Program-made: the position numbers and the translations under genes
Source of the DNA: an uncultured Ruminococcus sp.
GTDB lineage: Bacteria > Bacillota_A > Clostridia > Oscillospirales > Acutalibacteraceae
Length of the DNA stretch: 57,417 nucleotides
Direction: 5' to 3'
Assembly: GCA_902798605.1 (NCBI GenBank)
Contig: CADBXH010000001.1
Location: 1-57,417, forward strand
Notes under the pieces: model-generated
Databases searched by the model: none
Told to the model about the DNA's origin: nothing
The model's input: only the letters and a program-made list of their open reading frames with translations
Shown: piece after piece, positions 1 through 6,813 of the stretch
How positions within the stretch are numbered: position 1 is the first letter of the stretch
Layout: each line of letters opens with the position of its first letter

Positions 1-96
1 GTAAGACCCCTTGAAGACTACGAGGTTGATAGGCTGCGTGTGTAAGCATGGTGACATGTTCAGCTTGGCAGTACTAATAGGTCGAGGGCTTGACCA
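1..96 (+). rRNA. 23S ribosomal RNA, 3' end (partial)
   Basis: The first bases carry the highly conserved 3' end of bacterial 23S rRNA, including the GGTTGATAGGC and GTGTGTAAGC stretches and the GTACTAATAGGTCGAGGG segment that precedes the 3' terminus. The gene starts before the window. The end near 96 is placed by comparison with the usual terminal GGCTTGACC and may be off by a few bases. No 5S rRNA follows on this side. Confidence 0.95.
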
Positions 97-334
97 CAAA
101 GAAGTGCCGAGACGCGAAGCCCGGAAATAACGACCGGCGAGGACTAAGCTGTGGAGTAAACAGAGTTTACGAAACAGATTAGACGAGTGGAAGTTATTTA
201 CGGATAAGCGAAGCGTAACGAGGCATGACATTAATCAAGCAAACAAAAGAATACTTTGGTCTAAGTCAGTATTATTCATACAATCCTCTTTATCTCTCCT
301 TTATTCAGTTTTCAGGGTATTTACCCTTTAACAG
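97..334 (+). other. rRNA trailer without 5S gene
   Basis: This stretch between the 23S end and a strong terminator has no credible protein gene and no 5S rRNA: the conserved 5S core (CCGAACAC...GAAGTTAAG) is absent. It contains several short inverted pieces, for example CAGGGTATTTACCCT near 313-327, and presumably includes the outer arm of the 23S processing stem. It reads as a spacer or trailer of the rRNA operon. Confidence 0.6.
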
Positions 335-366
335 AAGCACTATCGCAAGGTAGTGCTTTTATTTTT
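335..366 (+). terminator. Intrinsic terminator of the rRNA operon
   Basis: A 10-bp stem AAGCACTATC / GGTAGTGCTT closed by a GCAA tetraloop is followed directly by a T-rich tract. It sits just ahead of the HAD phosphatase start and probably ends rRNA transcription. Confidence 0.85.
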
Positions 367-382
367 AGTTATGGAGTATTTT

Positions 383-1207
383 ATGAATAAGATAAATCTT
401 TTGGCGCTTGATCTTGACGGGACTGCGTTAAAATCAAATAACACACTGTCTGAGGCAGTCAAGAAAGCGATTGAGAACGCTTACAAAAGCGGAATCATCA
501 TTGTAGCGGCGAGCGGCAGGCCGTTTGCGTCTATGCCTAAAGCAATTTTGGATATGCCTGAATTTGAATATTATATCGCCTCAAACGGGGCGGCGGTTTA
601 TGACAGAAATGGCAAAAGACTGCAATCTGTTACGCTTAATGAATATGATGTACTAAAGCTTTTGAAGCTGACCGAGAGTTATGATCTGATTTGGGAGGCT
701 TTTCTCGAGGGCGAGACCTGCACAGACAGCCGTTATTACAACGACCCGATGAGCTACGGTTGCAGCGCCGCGTATGTAGATTATGTCCGGTCGTCGCGCG
801 GGACGTCCGACGATATGCGCGGATATATTTACGATAACCGAAAAAGACTTGACAGCGTTGAGTTTGTCAGCATTGATCGGGAGTTAAGAGAGAAACTCCG
901 GTATATGATGGAAAAAAACATCCCGACATTTTATGTTACGTCATCATCGAGGAATTTTGTTGAGATAATGGACGGCGAGGCTACAAAGGCAAACGCGCTT
1001 AGGTTTATTTGCGATTTGCTGAACATTCCGCTTGAAGAAACCGCGGCGGCAGGCAATGCCGATAACGATGTTGATATGATCGTTGAAGCGGGATTGGGTG
1101 TTGCGGTCAAAAACGCGACCCCAAAATGCTTGAACGCCGCGGATATCATGGTTGAGAGCAACGATAACGACGGCATCGCCGAGCTTATAGAAATGATAAG
1201 AGGCTGA
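383..1207 (+). CDS. Cof-type HAD-IIB family hydrolase
   Basis: This is a haloacid-dehalogenase-superfamily phosphatase of the Cof/YidA (type IIB cap) group, which dephosphorylates sugar phosphates or other small phosphoesters in the cytoplasm. All four HAD motifs are present: DLDGT near the N-terminus (nucleophile and acid Asp), ASGR (motif II), a Lys in ATKANAL (motif III) and GNADNDVDM (motif IV). At 274 residues it has the usual family length, with the cap domain in the middle. The frame is open upstream to a GTG at 353, but that lies inside the terminator stem. The ATG at 383 has GGAG about 7 nt upstream and gives the expected short N-terminus. The substrate cannot be told from sequence. 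Confidence 0.9.
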   Translation: MNKINLLALDLDGTALKSNNTLSEAVKKAIENAYKSGIIIVAASGRPFASMPKAILDMPEFEYYIASNGAAVYDRNGKRLQSVTLNEYDVLKLLKLTESYDLIWEAFLEGETCTDSRYYNDPMSYGCSAAYVDYVRSSRGTSDDMRGYIYDNRKRLDSVEFVSIDRELREKLRYMMEKNIPTFYVTSSSRNFVEIMDGEATKANALRFICDLLNIPLEETAAAGNADNDVDMIVEAGLGVAVKNATPKCLNAADIMVESNDNDGIAELIEMIRG

Positions 1208-1232
1208 CTCTTTTGAGTCAACCTCTTTTTTA
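1199..1232 (+). terminator. Terminator after the HAD gene, between convergent genes
   Basis: An 11-bp stem GAGGCTGACTC / GAGTCAACCTC (one C-A mismatch) with a TTTT loop is followed by TTTTTT. It overlaps the stop codon region of the HAD gene and faces the 3' end of the convergent DUF6062 gene. Confidence 0.8.
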
Positions 1233-1233
1233 G

Positions 1234-1941
1234 TTAATCTTCATTTATATCCGCGAAGTCCGCGCCGGTCAGGAAGTCGATGCTTCGCTCGACCGAGTCG
1301 ACCGATTTGCCCCACTCCTTGCCGCGGTTGCGGTAGTCGTACATTGAGATGACGTCCTTGATATCGTCCCTGAGCTCGATCAGGTAATTTTTTGCGAGAT
1401 CGGAGGTGTCTGCGTGGAATTCTGCCATAAGTTTTGACGGAATTCCGCCCTTGCCCATAGCCGTTTCCATAATGAATTTATAGTGCTTGAGGCAGATGAA
1501 CGGCTGCTCCTTGTAGAGCTTGCGGAACTCTCCGCCCTTTTGCCATTCGACAAAGACAGTCGCCATAAGATGATACATATCTTTTTCGATCCTCTCGCAG
1601 ACATAGCAGGAATCAAGCACGTTCCCGATACCCGCCAATGATTTTTTGTCGGGTTTTGAGTTGGTTTTTTTCGGCATATAATTGTCAATTATCTCCTGCA
1701 AATGGGTTTCGAGTATCAAAGCATTGGGAAGCTTTTGTCCTGTCTGTGACATCTGCAAAAAATGGCGGCGGCAAAAGCCCATTTTGTTTGTCGTGACCCT
1801 GATGTTAGGTTCCATCATAGCGTCGCCGGTGATAAAGCCGACATACTGTTTTTCGAGCATTCCTTCCATCCGGCACGCGGGACAGCCGCATTTTGGCGCA
1901 AAAAGGTCATTTATTGGTATAGTAACGATAGTTTCTTTCAT
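1234..1941 (-). CDS. DUF6062-like cysteine-rich protein
   Basis: A 235-residue soluble protein with no signal peptide. Its cysteines come in paired clusters: CGCPAC near residue 18, GFCRRH near 56, CYVC near 112 and CLKH near 150. This spacing suggests one or two metal (probably zinc) sites. The N-terminal region with CPAC, an acidic GDAMM stretch and NKMGFCRRH matches my recollection of the DUF6062 family of Clostridia, which has no assigned function. The start ATG has a good AGGAGG site (1951-1956 on the top strand) 9 nt away. The gene is monocistronic, divergent from the DNA glycosylase and convergent with the HAD gene. The family name is from memory; metal binding is inferred. Confidence 0.65.
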   Translation of the reverse strand: MKETIVTIPINDLFAPKCGCPACRMEGMLEKQYVGFITGDAMMEPNIRVTTNKMGFCRRHFLQMSQTGQKLPNALILETHLQEIIDNYMPKKTNSKPDKKSLAGIGNVLDSCYVCERIEKDMYHLMATVFVEWQKGGEFRKLYKEQPFICLKHYKFIMETAMGKGGIPSKLMAEFHADTSDLAKNYLIELRDDIKDVISMYDYRNRGKEWGKSVDSVERSIDFLTGADFADINED

Positions 1942-1985
1942 AATTCAAAACCTCCTGAATTTTATTGTATCATATTTTATCGAAA

Positions 1986-1996
1986 TATGGTATAAT
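1986..1996 (+). promoter_or_regulatory. Extended -10 promoter of the DNA glycosylase gene
   Basis: TGGTATAAT (TATAAT at 1991-1996, with the TG of an extended -10 just before it) lies 23 nt before the start codon of the glycosylase. No good -35 box is seen at the right distance. Confidence 0.5.
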
Positions 1997-2019
1997 TATT
2001 TTTAAAAGGGGAGATTTTT

Positions 2020-2856
2020 ATGAAGCGGAGTTTTGACAGCCAAATCGTTATTCCGGACGTGCGTGATCTTGACCTTGAACAGACGCTCGATTGCGGGCAG
2101 AGTTTTAGGTGGGAGAAGCAGGACGACGGGTCTTTTTCGGGCGTGGCTTTTGATAAATTCGTCAACATCAGCCTCGACGGAACCGATATGACAATAAAAA
2201 ACGCGGTCGAAGATGACCGCGAGCTGTGGTTCGATTACTTTGATTTAGCGCTTGATTACGGCAAGATACGCGAGGATATAAGCGAGATACATCCCGTTCT
2301 GAAAGAGGCGGCAAAGTATGCGCCGGGTATCAGGATATTGCGGCAGGATCCTTACGAGGCGCTGTGCACCTTTATCATTTCCCAGAACAACAACATCAAA
2401 AGGATAAAGGGGATAGTCGGCAGGCTGTGCGAGAGCTTTGGCGATGAGATTGATGACTGTGTTTACGGCTTCCCGACCGCCGAGAGGCTGGCGAAGCTGA
2501 CTCCCGATGACCTTGCTCCGCTCAGGGCGGGGTTCAGGAACCGGTACATAATCGACTCCGCGAAAAAGGTCGCGTCGGGCGAGGTCGATTTGGAGCTCTG
2601 CAAGACAGCCGATTACGAGGCGGCTCGCGCAGAGTTGATGAAAATAACGGGCGTGGGCGTAAAGGTCGCGGATTGCACGCTGCTGTTCGGTATGCACAGG
2701 GTAGAGGCGTTCCCAATAGATGTTTGGATGAAGCGCGCGATGGAAAAGCTGTTCCCCGGGATGACTGCAGCGGACTTCGGCGAATACGCGGGGATAGCCC
2801 AGCAGTATATCTTTCATTACAGCAGGATGCATCCGGAGATATTTGCTGACACCTGA
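2020..2856 (+). CDS. 8-oxoguanine DNA glycosylase/AP lyase (OGG1-type)
   Basis: A bifunctional base-excision repair enzyme that removes oxidised guanine from DNA and nicks the abasic site. The N-terminal OGG_N domain is recognisable by LEQTLDCGQSFRW (residues 19-31). The helix-hairpin-helix GPD domain follows, with ISQNNNIKRI (about 122-131) and ITGVGVKVADC (about 209-219). The Lys after GVGV fits the catalytic Schiff-base lysine, and the Asp in FPIDVWMKR fits the catalytic aspartate. Length (278) fits bacterial OGG1-like proteins. An AGGGGAG site precedes the ATG by 7 nt. The gene stands alone behind its own extended -10 promoter. Confidence 0.9.
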   Translation: MKRSFDSQIVIPDVRDLDLEQTLDCGQSFRWEKQDDGSFSGVAFDKFVNISLDGTDMTIKNAVEDDRELWFDYFDLALDYGKIREDISEIHPVLKEAAKYAPGIRILRQDPYEALCTFIISQNNNIKRIKGIVGRLCESFGDEIDDCVYGFPTAERLAKLTPDDLAPLRAGFRNRYIIDSAKKVASGEVDLELCKTADYEAARAELMKITGVGVKVADCTLLFGMHRVEAFPIDVWMKRAMEKLFPGMTAADFGEYAGIAQQYIFHYSRMHPEIFADT

Positions 2857-2887
2857 TTTGTTTTTTGCGTGCAGGGCAGCGCATAGA

Positions 2888-2916
2888 TTGACAAGGTGAG
2901 CAAGTTGTATTATAAT
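2888..2916 (+). promoter_or_regulatory. Consensus sigma-A promoter for the HdeD-like gene
   Basis: TTGACA (2888-2893) and TATAAT (2911-2916) are separated by exactly 17 nt. The start codon lies about 30 nt downstream. Confidence 0.85.
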
Positions 2917-2947
2917 AATACTACTTTATTATGAAAGGAAAGTGGAT

Positions 2948-3490
2948 ATGGCAGTATTAACAGTTATTTTAGGAGTGTTGGTGTTTTTAGGCGGCGTTGC
3001 CTGCCTTTGGGTACCTGAAGCAACAGGTTTTTTGTTTGAATCGATTTACGTGTATATTTTCTTGGTTCTGTTCTTTGTTTCGGGTATTGTACTTCTTATC
3101 AGATGTATTGCCGCAAAGCGTTTTGGCATTGACTTTTTCTTCGCGATACTAACATTGTTGGTCGGGGGATTTGTTTTGTCTCTATTATTTGGCACGCCCT
3201 ACGCATCACTCATAACGGTGCAAATAATGCTCTGGATAACTGCGATTTGGTTGATAGTTTGGGGAATCGTGAGCTTTGTAAACGTAATCAGGACAAGGAA
3301 ATTAGTCGGAGGCGGAATGTTCGCGTTTGGATTAATTGTATCGATCCTGCTGATTTTGTTTGGCTGTTATTCGTGTTTCCATCTTCAAGTCATCGCAGGT
3401 TTACTTGGAGTCCTCATAAGCATAGCTATTATGTTTGCAGGAATCGACCTGATTATGCTTGGCTGCACAAGCGGAAGACTCAAAAAATAA
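2948..3490 (+). CDS. HdeD-like (DUF308) membrane protein
   Basis: A 180-residue, almost wholly hydrophobic protein with about six transmembrane segments arranged as three pairs of short hydrophobic stretches, the pattern of the HdeD/DUF308 family (acid-resistance protein HdeD of E. coli is the named member). Function in Firmicutes is unknown. A GTG at 2942 is only 1 nt from the AAAGGAA site, while the ATG at 2948 is 7 nt away, so 2948 is preferred. It has its own consensus promoter and terminator. A second HdeD-like protein is encoded at 40759-41313. Confidence 0.75.
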   Translation: MAVLTVILGVLVFLGGVACLWVPEATGFLFESIYVYIFLVLFFVSGIVLLIRCIAAKRFGIDFFFAILTLLVGGFVLSLLFGTPYASLITVQIMLWITAIWLIVWGIVSFVNVIRTRKLVGGGMFAFGLIVSILLILFGCYSCFHLQVIAGLLGVLISIAIMFAGIDLIMLGCTSGRLKK

Positions 3491-3503
3491 CAAAAGAACA
3501 TTT

Positions 3504-3535
3504 GAGTCGGCTCGTTAGGAGCCGGCTTTTGTTAT
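3504..3535 (+). terminator. Terminator of the HdeD-like gene
   Basis: A GAGTCGGCTC / GAGCCGGCTT stem with a short GTTAG loop is followed by TTTTGTT, 14 nt after the stop codon. Confidence 0.75.
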
Positions 3536-3577
3536 GCAATTGTGCAAAACTGCCAAAACGGCAAGCGAAAATTTGGA

Positions 3578-3606
3578 TTGCTCATAATGTTTTAGCGTGA
3601 TATAAT
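3578..3606 (+). promoter_or_regulatory. Promoter of the FN3/solute-binding protein gene
   Basis: TTGCTC (3578-3583), a 17-nt spacer, then TATAAT (3601-3606) preceded by TG in the extended -10 position. This leaves an untranslated leader of about 75 nt before the start codon at 3689. Confidence 0.75.
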
Positions 3607-3688
3607 TAAGATAGTATTTATATACAAAACAAAGCAACACCGGATTTGGAGTGCTTGTTTAAATAATTCTTTACAAGGAGGAAAACAA

Positions 3689-5878
3689 ATGCGAAAATCC
3701 AAAAAAATCTTAGCGGTCACGCTGGCGCTTATTTTGGCTCTCAGCGTACTGGTTGTTAGCGTTCCGACAATGATGGCGAATGCCGCGGGCGGAGCGGCTT
3801 CGGTATCGCTCAAAAGCACGGCGTACAACTCTAACGCCACGGTGACGATCGGCTGGCAGAAGGGCTCGGGCGGAGCAACAGGCTTCCAAATCGCCAAGAA
3901 AAAGCAGGGCGATAAGAGCTATTCATACTTCTATGTCGGTGGCGGCAGCACAAAGTCGTACAACGATAAGAGCGTTGTTTGCGGAACGATCTATTACTAT
4001 CAGGTAAGAACCGTTTACAAGGTCGGCAAAACCACAAACTACAGTTCTTGGAGCAACAGCAAGACCATCACAACGCTGTACAGACCCACGATCACCAGTT
4101 TGAATTATATCAATTACAACCTGAATATTAATTGGAACAATATTAAGGGCGTTTCGCATTTTCGGCTCGCGTTCAAGCGCAAGACCGATAAGGCGTGGAA
4201 TTACCGTGATGTAAAGAATAGGTATTATAACGTTAAAAATCCAACATACGGCGCGACATACATTGTTCAGGTCTGCCCGATGAATGGCTCGATTGCCGGT
4301 CAGTGGTCGGCTGCAGCGTCCTTGTCGATCAATACCGGAAATTATAAGCCTCAGATAACACATATTAGGAACGATGCTACTTTCAACAGAATAATTATAG
4401 ATTGGACGTTCCCGATGGAATGTTCAGGTTATTTTCTTTACTACAAAAAAGCACAGGATTCAAGTTGGACAACTGAAAGATGGTATATGTCTTATTCAGA
4501 ATCATCTGATGTTAAAATCAGCAAATTATCCAGTCATATTAATTATGAAGAAAAGGGAACAACATATTATATTCAACTGAGAGCTGTTGATTTACATAGT
4601 CACAACAGCAGCTTTTCGAGCGTGTTGACTTATAACTTAACGACAGATGTTGATTATAATAGTTTTGAAGTGAACAACTCCATTGTTGATGAAGCTGCTT
4701 TCGGAAACGAAAACAATATTACGCTAAAGGTATGGGCTCCCGACAAAGAAGTATCGCTTGTAAAGAAACAGGTTGAAGATTTTAAAAAGGCATATCCCAA
4801 TAAGACATTCAAAAACATTCAGGTAGAAGCTAAGAGTGAGGGAGACGCTGTTTACGCGCTTAATCCTTATGGTATTGACAATTCCGCAGATGTACTCAGC
4901 TTTTCGTCTGATCAGTTTAATAACGTTGCGGGTACTAGTAACTATACGGGGTATCTTGTTCCGGTTGCGTTCAATAATTATGTTTCCGAAGCTAACAGCG
5001 AGTCATCGATTAAGGCGGCGAAAACAAACAACAAGCTATGCGCTTACCCCTTGACAGCTGACAACGGTTATTGCCTTGTATACGATAAAAGAGTAGTATC
5101 GAGCACCCAGGCTCAGACTCTCGAGGGAGTTCTCGCGGCATGTAAGGCAAAGGGCAAAAAGTTTTTATTTAACTGCGGTGATGGATATTATGCATGCACA
5201 TTCGCTTTCACCGGCGGAGCAAGGTTTGACGGATCGGAAGAATATGGCGGCAATAAACAGGTGTTTTTAGATTATGACGAGGATGAGGCTGTCGCTACCC
5301 TCCAGGCGTTCTCAAAGCTGATGCACGACTATAAGGGTACATTCGTGTCACTTGATAACACTCAGATCGCCTCGGGCTTCGCAACAGGTTCGGTCGGTGC
5401 AGGTGTTGACGGTTCATGGAACGCTGCGGCGAATAAAGGTGTGCTCGGCAATAATTTCGGCGCGGCAAAGCTTCCGACAATCAATGTCAACGGTCAGGCA
5501 AAGCAAATGGTTCCAATGCAGGGATACAAATATTTAGGCGTAAACGGTTATTCAAAATTCCCCGCATCGGCTCAGATTCTCGCGCTTTATCTCTCGGGTG
5601 AAAAGTGCCAGAGAGAAAGAGCTGAGCAGCTCGGATACTGTCCGACAAACAAGGTTGTAAGCAACAGTAATGTTGCCAAGAATGATCCGGTAATAAACGC
5701 TATGAACCAGCAATCAGAATATGCTGTTATAAATGTTTGTGTTTATTATGGGTTCTGGGAGCCAATGGGTGACCTCGGCAACAAGCTTATTGCAGACGGC
5801 ACCAATCCCAACAACCAGACGTATTTCAGAAATCTGCTCAATGAGACAGTATCATACATCAAAGATGAAATGGGATAA
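3689..5878 (+). CDS. Secreted protein: fibronectin-III-like repeats fused to an extracellular solute-binding domain
   Basis: A 729-residue exported protein. It begins with a typical Sec signal peptide (KKSKK-type basic start, hydrophobic core, cleavage probably after ANA near residue 31). No lipobox Cys or sortase motif is seen, so it should be released or held non-covalently. Three fibronectin-III-like beta-sandwich repeats follow (about 35-130, 133-222 and 224-330), with recurring YYYQVR / YIVQV / YYIQLRA strands. Residues about 340-729 resemble a maltose-type periplasmic binding protein (SBP_bac_1): the ITLKVWAPD opening, a VKKQVEDFKKAYP helix, a YPLTADNGYCLVYDKR hinge and late NNQTYFRNLLNETV helices. 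No ABC permease or ATPase gene is adjacent. The start ATG has an AAGGAGGA site 8 nt upstream. It could capture oligosaccharides at the cell surface; the ligand is unknown. Confidence 0.8.
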   Translation: MRKSKKILAVTLALILALSVLVVSVPTMMANAAGGAASVSLKSTAYNSNATVTIGWQKGSGGATGFQIAKKKQGDKSYSYFYVGGGSTKSYNDKSVVCGTIYYYQVRTVYKVGKTTNYSSWSNSKTITTLYRPTITSLNYINYNLNINWNNIKGVSHFRLAFKRKTDKAWNYRDVKNRYYNVKNPTYGATYIVQVCPMNGSIAGQWSAAASLSINTGNYKPQITHIRNDATFNRIIIDWTFPMECSGYFLYYKKAQDSSWTTERWYMSYSESSDVKISKLSSHINYEEKGTTYYIQLRAVDLHSHNSSFSSVLTYNLTTDVDYNSFEVNNSIVDEAAFGNENNITLKVWAPDKEVSLVKKQVEDFKKAYPNKTFKNIQVEAKSEGDAVYALNPYGIDNSADVLSFSSDQFNNVAGTSNYTGYLVPVAFNNYVSEANSESSIKAAKTNNKLCAYPLTADNGYCLVYDKRVVSSTQAQTLEGVLAACKAKGKKFLFNCGDGYYACTFAFTGGARFDGSEEYGGNKQVFLDYDEDEAVATLQAFSKLMHDYKGTFVSLDNTQIASGFATGSVGAGVDGSWNAAANKGVLGNNFGAAKLPTINVNGQAKQMVPMQGYKYLGVNGYSKFPASAQILALYLSGEKCQRERAEQLGYCPTNKVVSNSNVAKNDPVINAMNQQSEYAVINVCVYYGFWEPMGDLGNKLIADGTNPNNQTYFRNLLNETVSYIKDEMG

Positions 5879-5898
5879 ACAATAGAATAAACAACAAG

Positions 5899-5929
5899 AG
5901 CAAGGCGTAAAAACCTTGCTTTTTTTTTG
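5899..5929 (+). terminator. Terminator of the FN3/solute-binding protein gene
   Basis: A 7-bp AGCAAGG / CCTTGCT stem with an 8-nt loop is followed by a run of nine T. Confidence 0.85.
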
Positions 5930-5938
5930 CTGTATCTT

Positions 5939-6034
5939 CGCTGTCATCCTGAGCGTAAGCGAAGGATCTCATATCCAATTATCCATATCAGTGGAAAAAC
6001 CGTGAGATTCTTCGGCGAGCCTCAGAATGACAGT
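5939..6034. repeat. Inverted-repeat element with CTGTCAT...ATGACAG ends
   Basis: The ends GCTGTCATCCTGAGCG...GAAGGATCTCA and TGAGATTCTTCGGCGAGCCTCAGAATGACAGT are imperfect inverted copies of about 30 nt around a 35-nt centre. The element lies between convergent genes and has no coding frame. A shorter relative of the same ends forms the hairpin at 45370-45406. Such intergenic palindromes are common in Firmicutes, and it may act as a bidirectional terminator or be a small non-autonomous repeat. Confidence 0.65.
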
Positions 6035-6041
6035 GTATTTT

Positions 6042-6812
6042 TTATTCGTTAATGTTGTAAAATCTCTTTGCGTTTTCCGCTGTGATGTCAAGCAGCTCCT
6101 GAACGCCCAAGCCTCTTAATGAGGCTATTTTTTCTGCCGCGAAGATGATTTTTGAGCTGTCGTTTCGCTTGCCTCTGAACGGCACGGGCGCCATATACGG
6201 CGCGTCGGTTTCGAGCAGGAGCCTGTCGATCGGTATTTCGCTCGCGACCCCAATGCTGTGCTTTGCGTTTTTAAAAGTCACAACTCCGCCGAGGCTGACA
6301 TAACAGCCTATGCGCACCGCTTCGCGCATCAGCTCTACACTGCCCGAAAAGCAGTGGACAAGCGCGTTTGGCTTGTATTTGCGCAGGAAATCGAAAGTAT
6401 CTCCGTGCGCCTCGCGGTCGTGAACGACAAGCGGCATTTTTAAATCGAGCGAGAGCTTGATCTGCTCCTCAAAAACCCGCTTCTGCAAGTCCTTGGGCGT
6501 ATCCCAGTGGTAGTCAAGCCCTGTCTCGCCGATCGCGACTACCTTCGGATGCTTGGTCAGCTCCGCGATTTTTTCAAGATAATTATCGGGGATACCGATG
6601 ATGTTTTCCGGATGATAGCCCACAGCGGCGTAAAAATAGTAGTATTTTTCGCAAAACTCGATCGCCTTGGCGGCGGTTTTGAGGTCGACCGCGTTGTTGA
6701 CAACTCCGCAAACTCCCTTTTGCGGGAGCGATGCGAGAAGCTCATCGCGGTCCTCGTCAAACCAGCTGTCGTCATAGTGGGCGTGAGCGTCAAAAATGTT
6801 TTTGTAACCCAT
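6042..6812 (-). CDS. tatD: TatD family metal-dependent DNase/hydrolase
   Basis: A 256-residue TIM-barrel amidohydrolase of the TatD family: Mg-dependent nucleases with 3'-5' exonuclease activity, involved in DNA repair or turnover. All expected metal ligands are visible: HxH in FDAHAHYDD, Glu in GETGLDYHW, His in VVHDREAH, His in HCFSG and Asp in LLETDAPY. The frame extends 12 codons further upstream, but that segment overlaps the end of metG and carries no family similarity. The ATG at 6812 gives the usual MGYKNIFDAHAH start and lies one base after the metG stop, so translation is probably coupled. metG-tatD adjacency is conserved in Firmicutes. Confidence 0.93.
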   Translation of the reverse strand: MGYKNIFDAHAHYDDSWFDEDRDELLASLPQKGVCGVVNNAVDLKTAAKAIEFCEKYYYFYAAVGYHPENIIGIPDNYLEKIAELTKHPKVVAIGETGLDYHWDTPKDLQKRVFEEQIKLSLDLKMPLVVHDREAHGDTFDFLRKYKPNALVHCFSGSVELMREAVRIGCYVSLGGVVTFKNAKHSIGVASEIPIDRLLLETDAPYMAPVPFRGKRNDSSKIIFAAEKIASLRGLGVQELLDITAENAKRFYNINE

Positions 6813-6813
6813 A

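Noticed and set aside
97..334. 5S rRNA gene after 23S
   Set aside because: The conserved 5S core sequences are absent from the interval.
931..1221. Leftward open frame of 96 codons opposite the HAD gene
   Set aside because: It lies wholly over the HAD coding sequence, has no ribosome-binding site and its composition (Ser/Ala-rich) is that of an antisense shadow.
2245..2832. Leftward open frame of 195 codons opposite the DNA glycosylase
   Set aside because: The top strand encodes complete HhH-GPD motifs. The reverse frame shows no family similarity and lacks a start signal.
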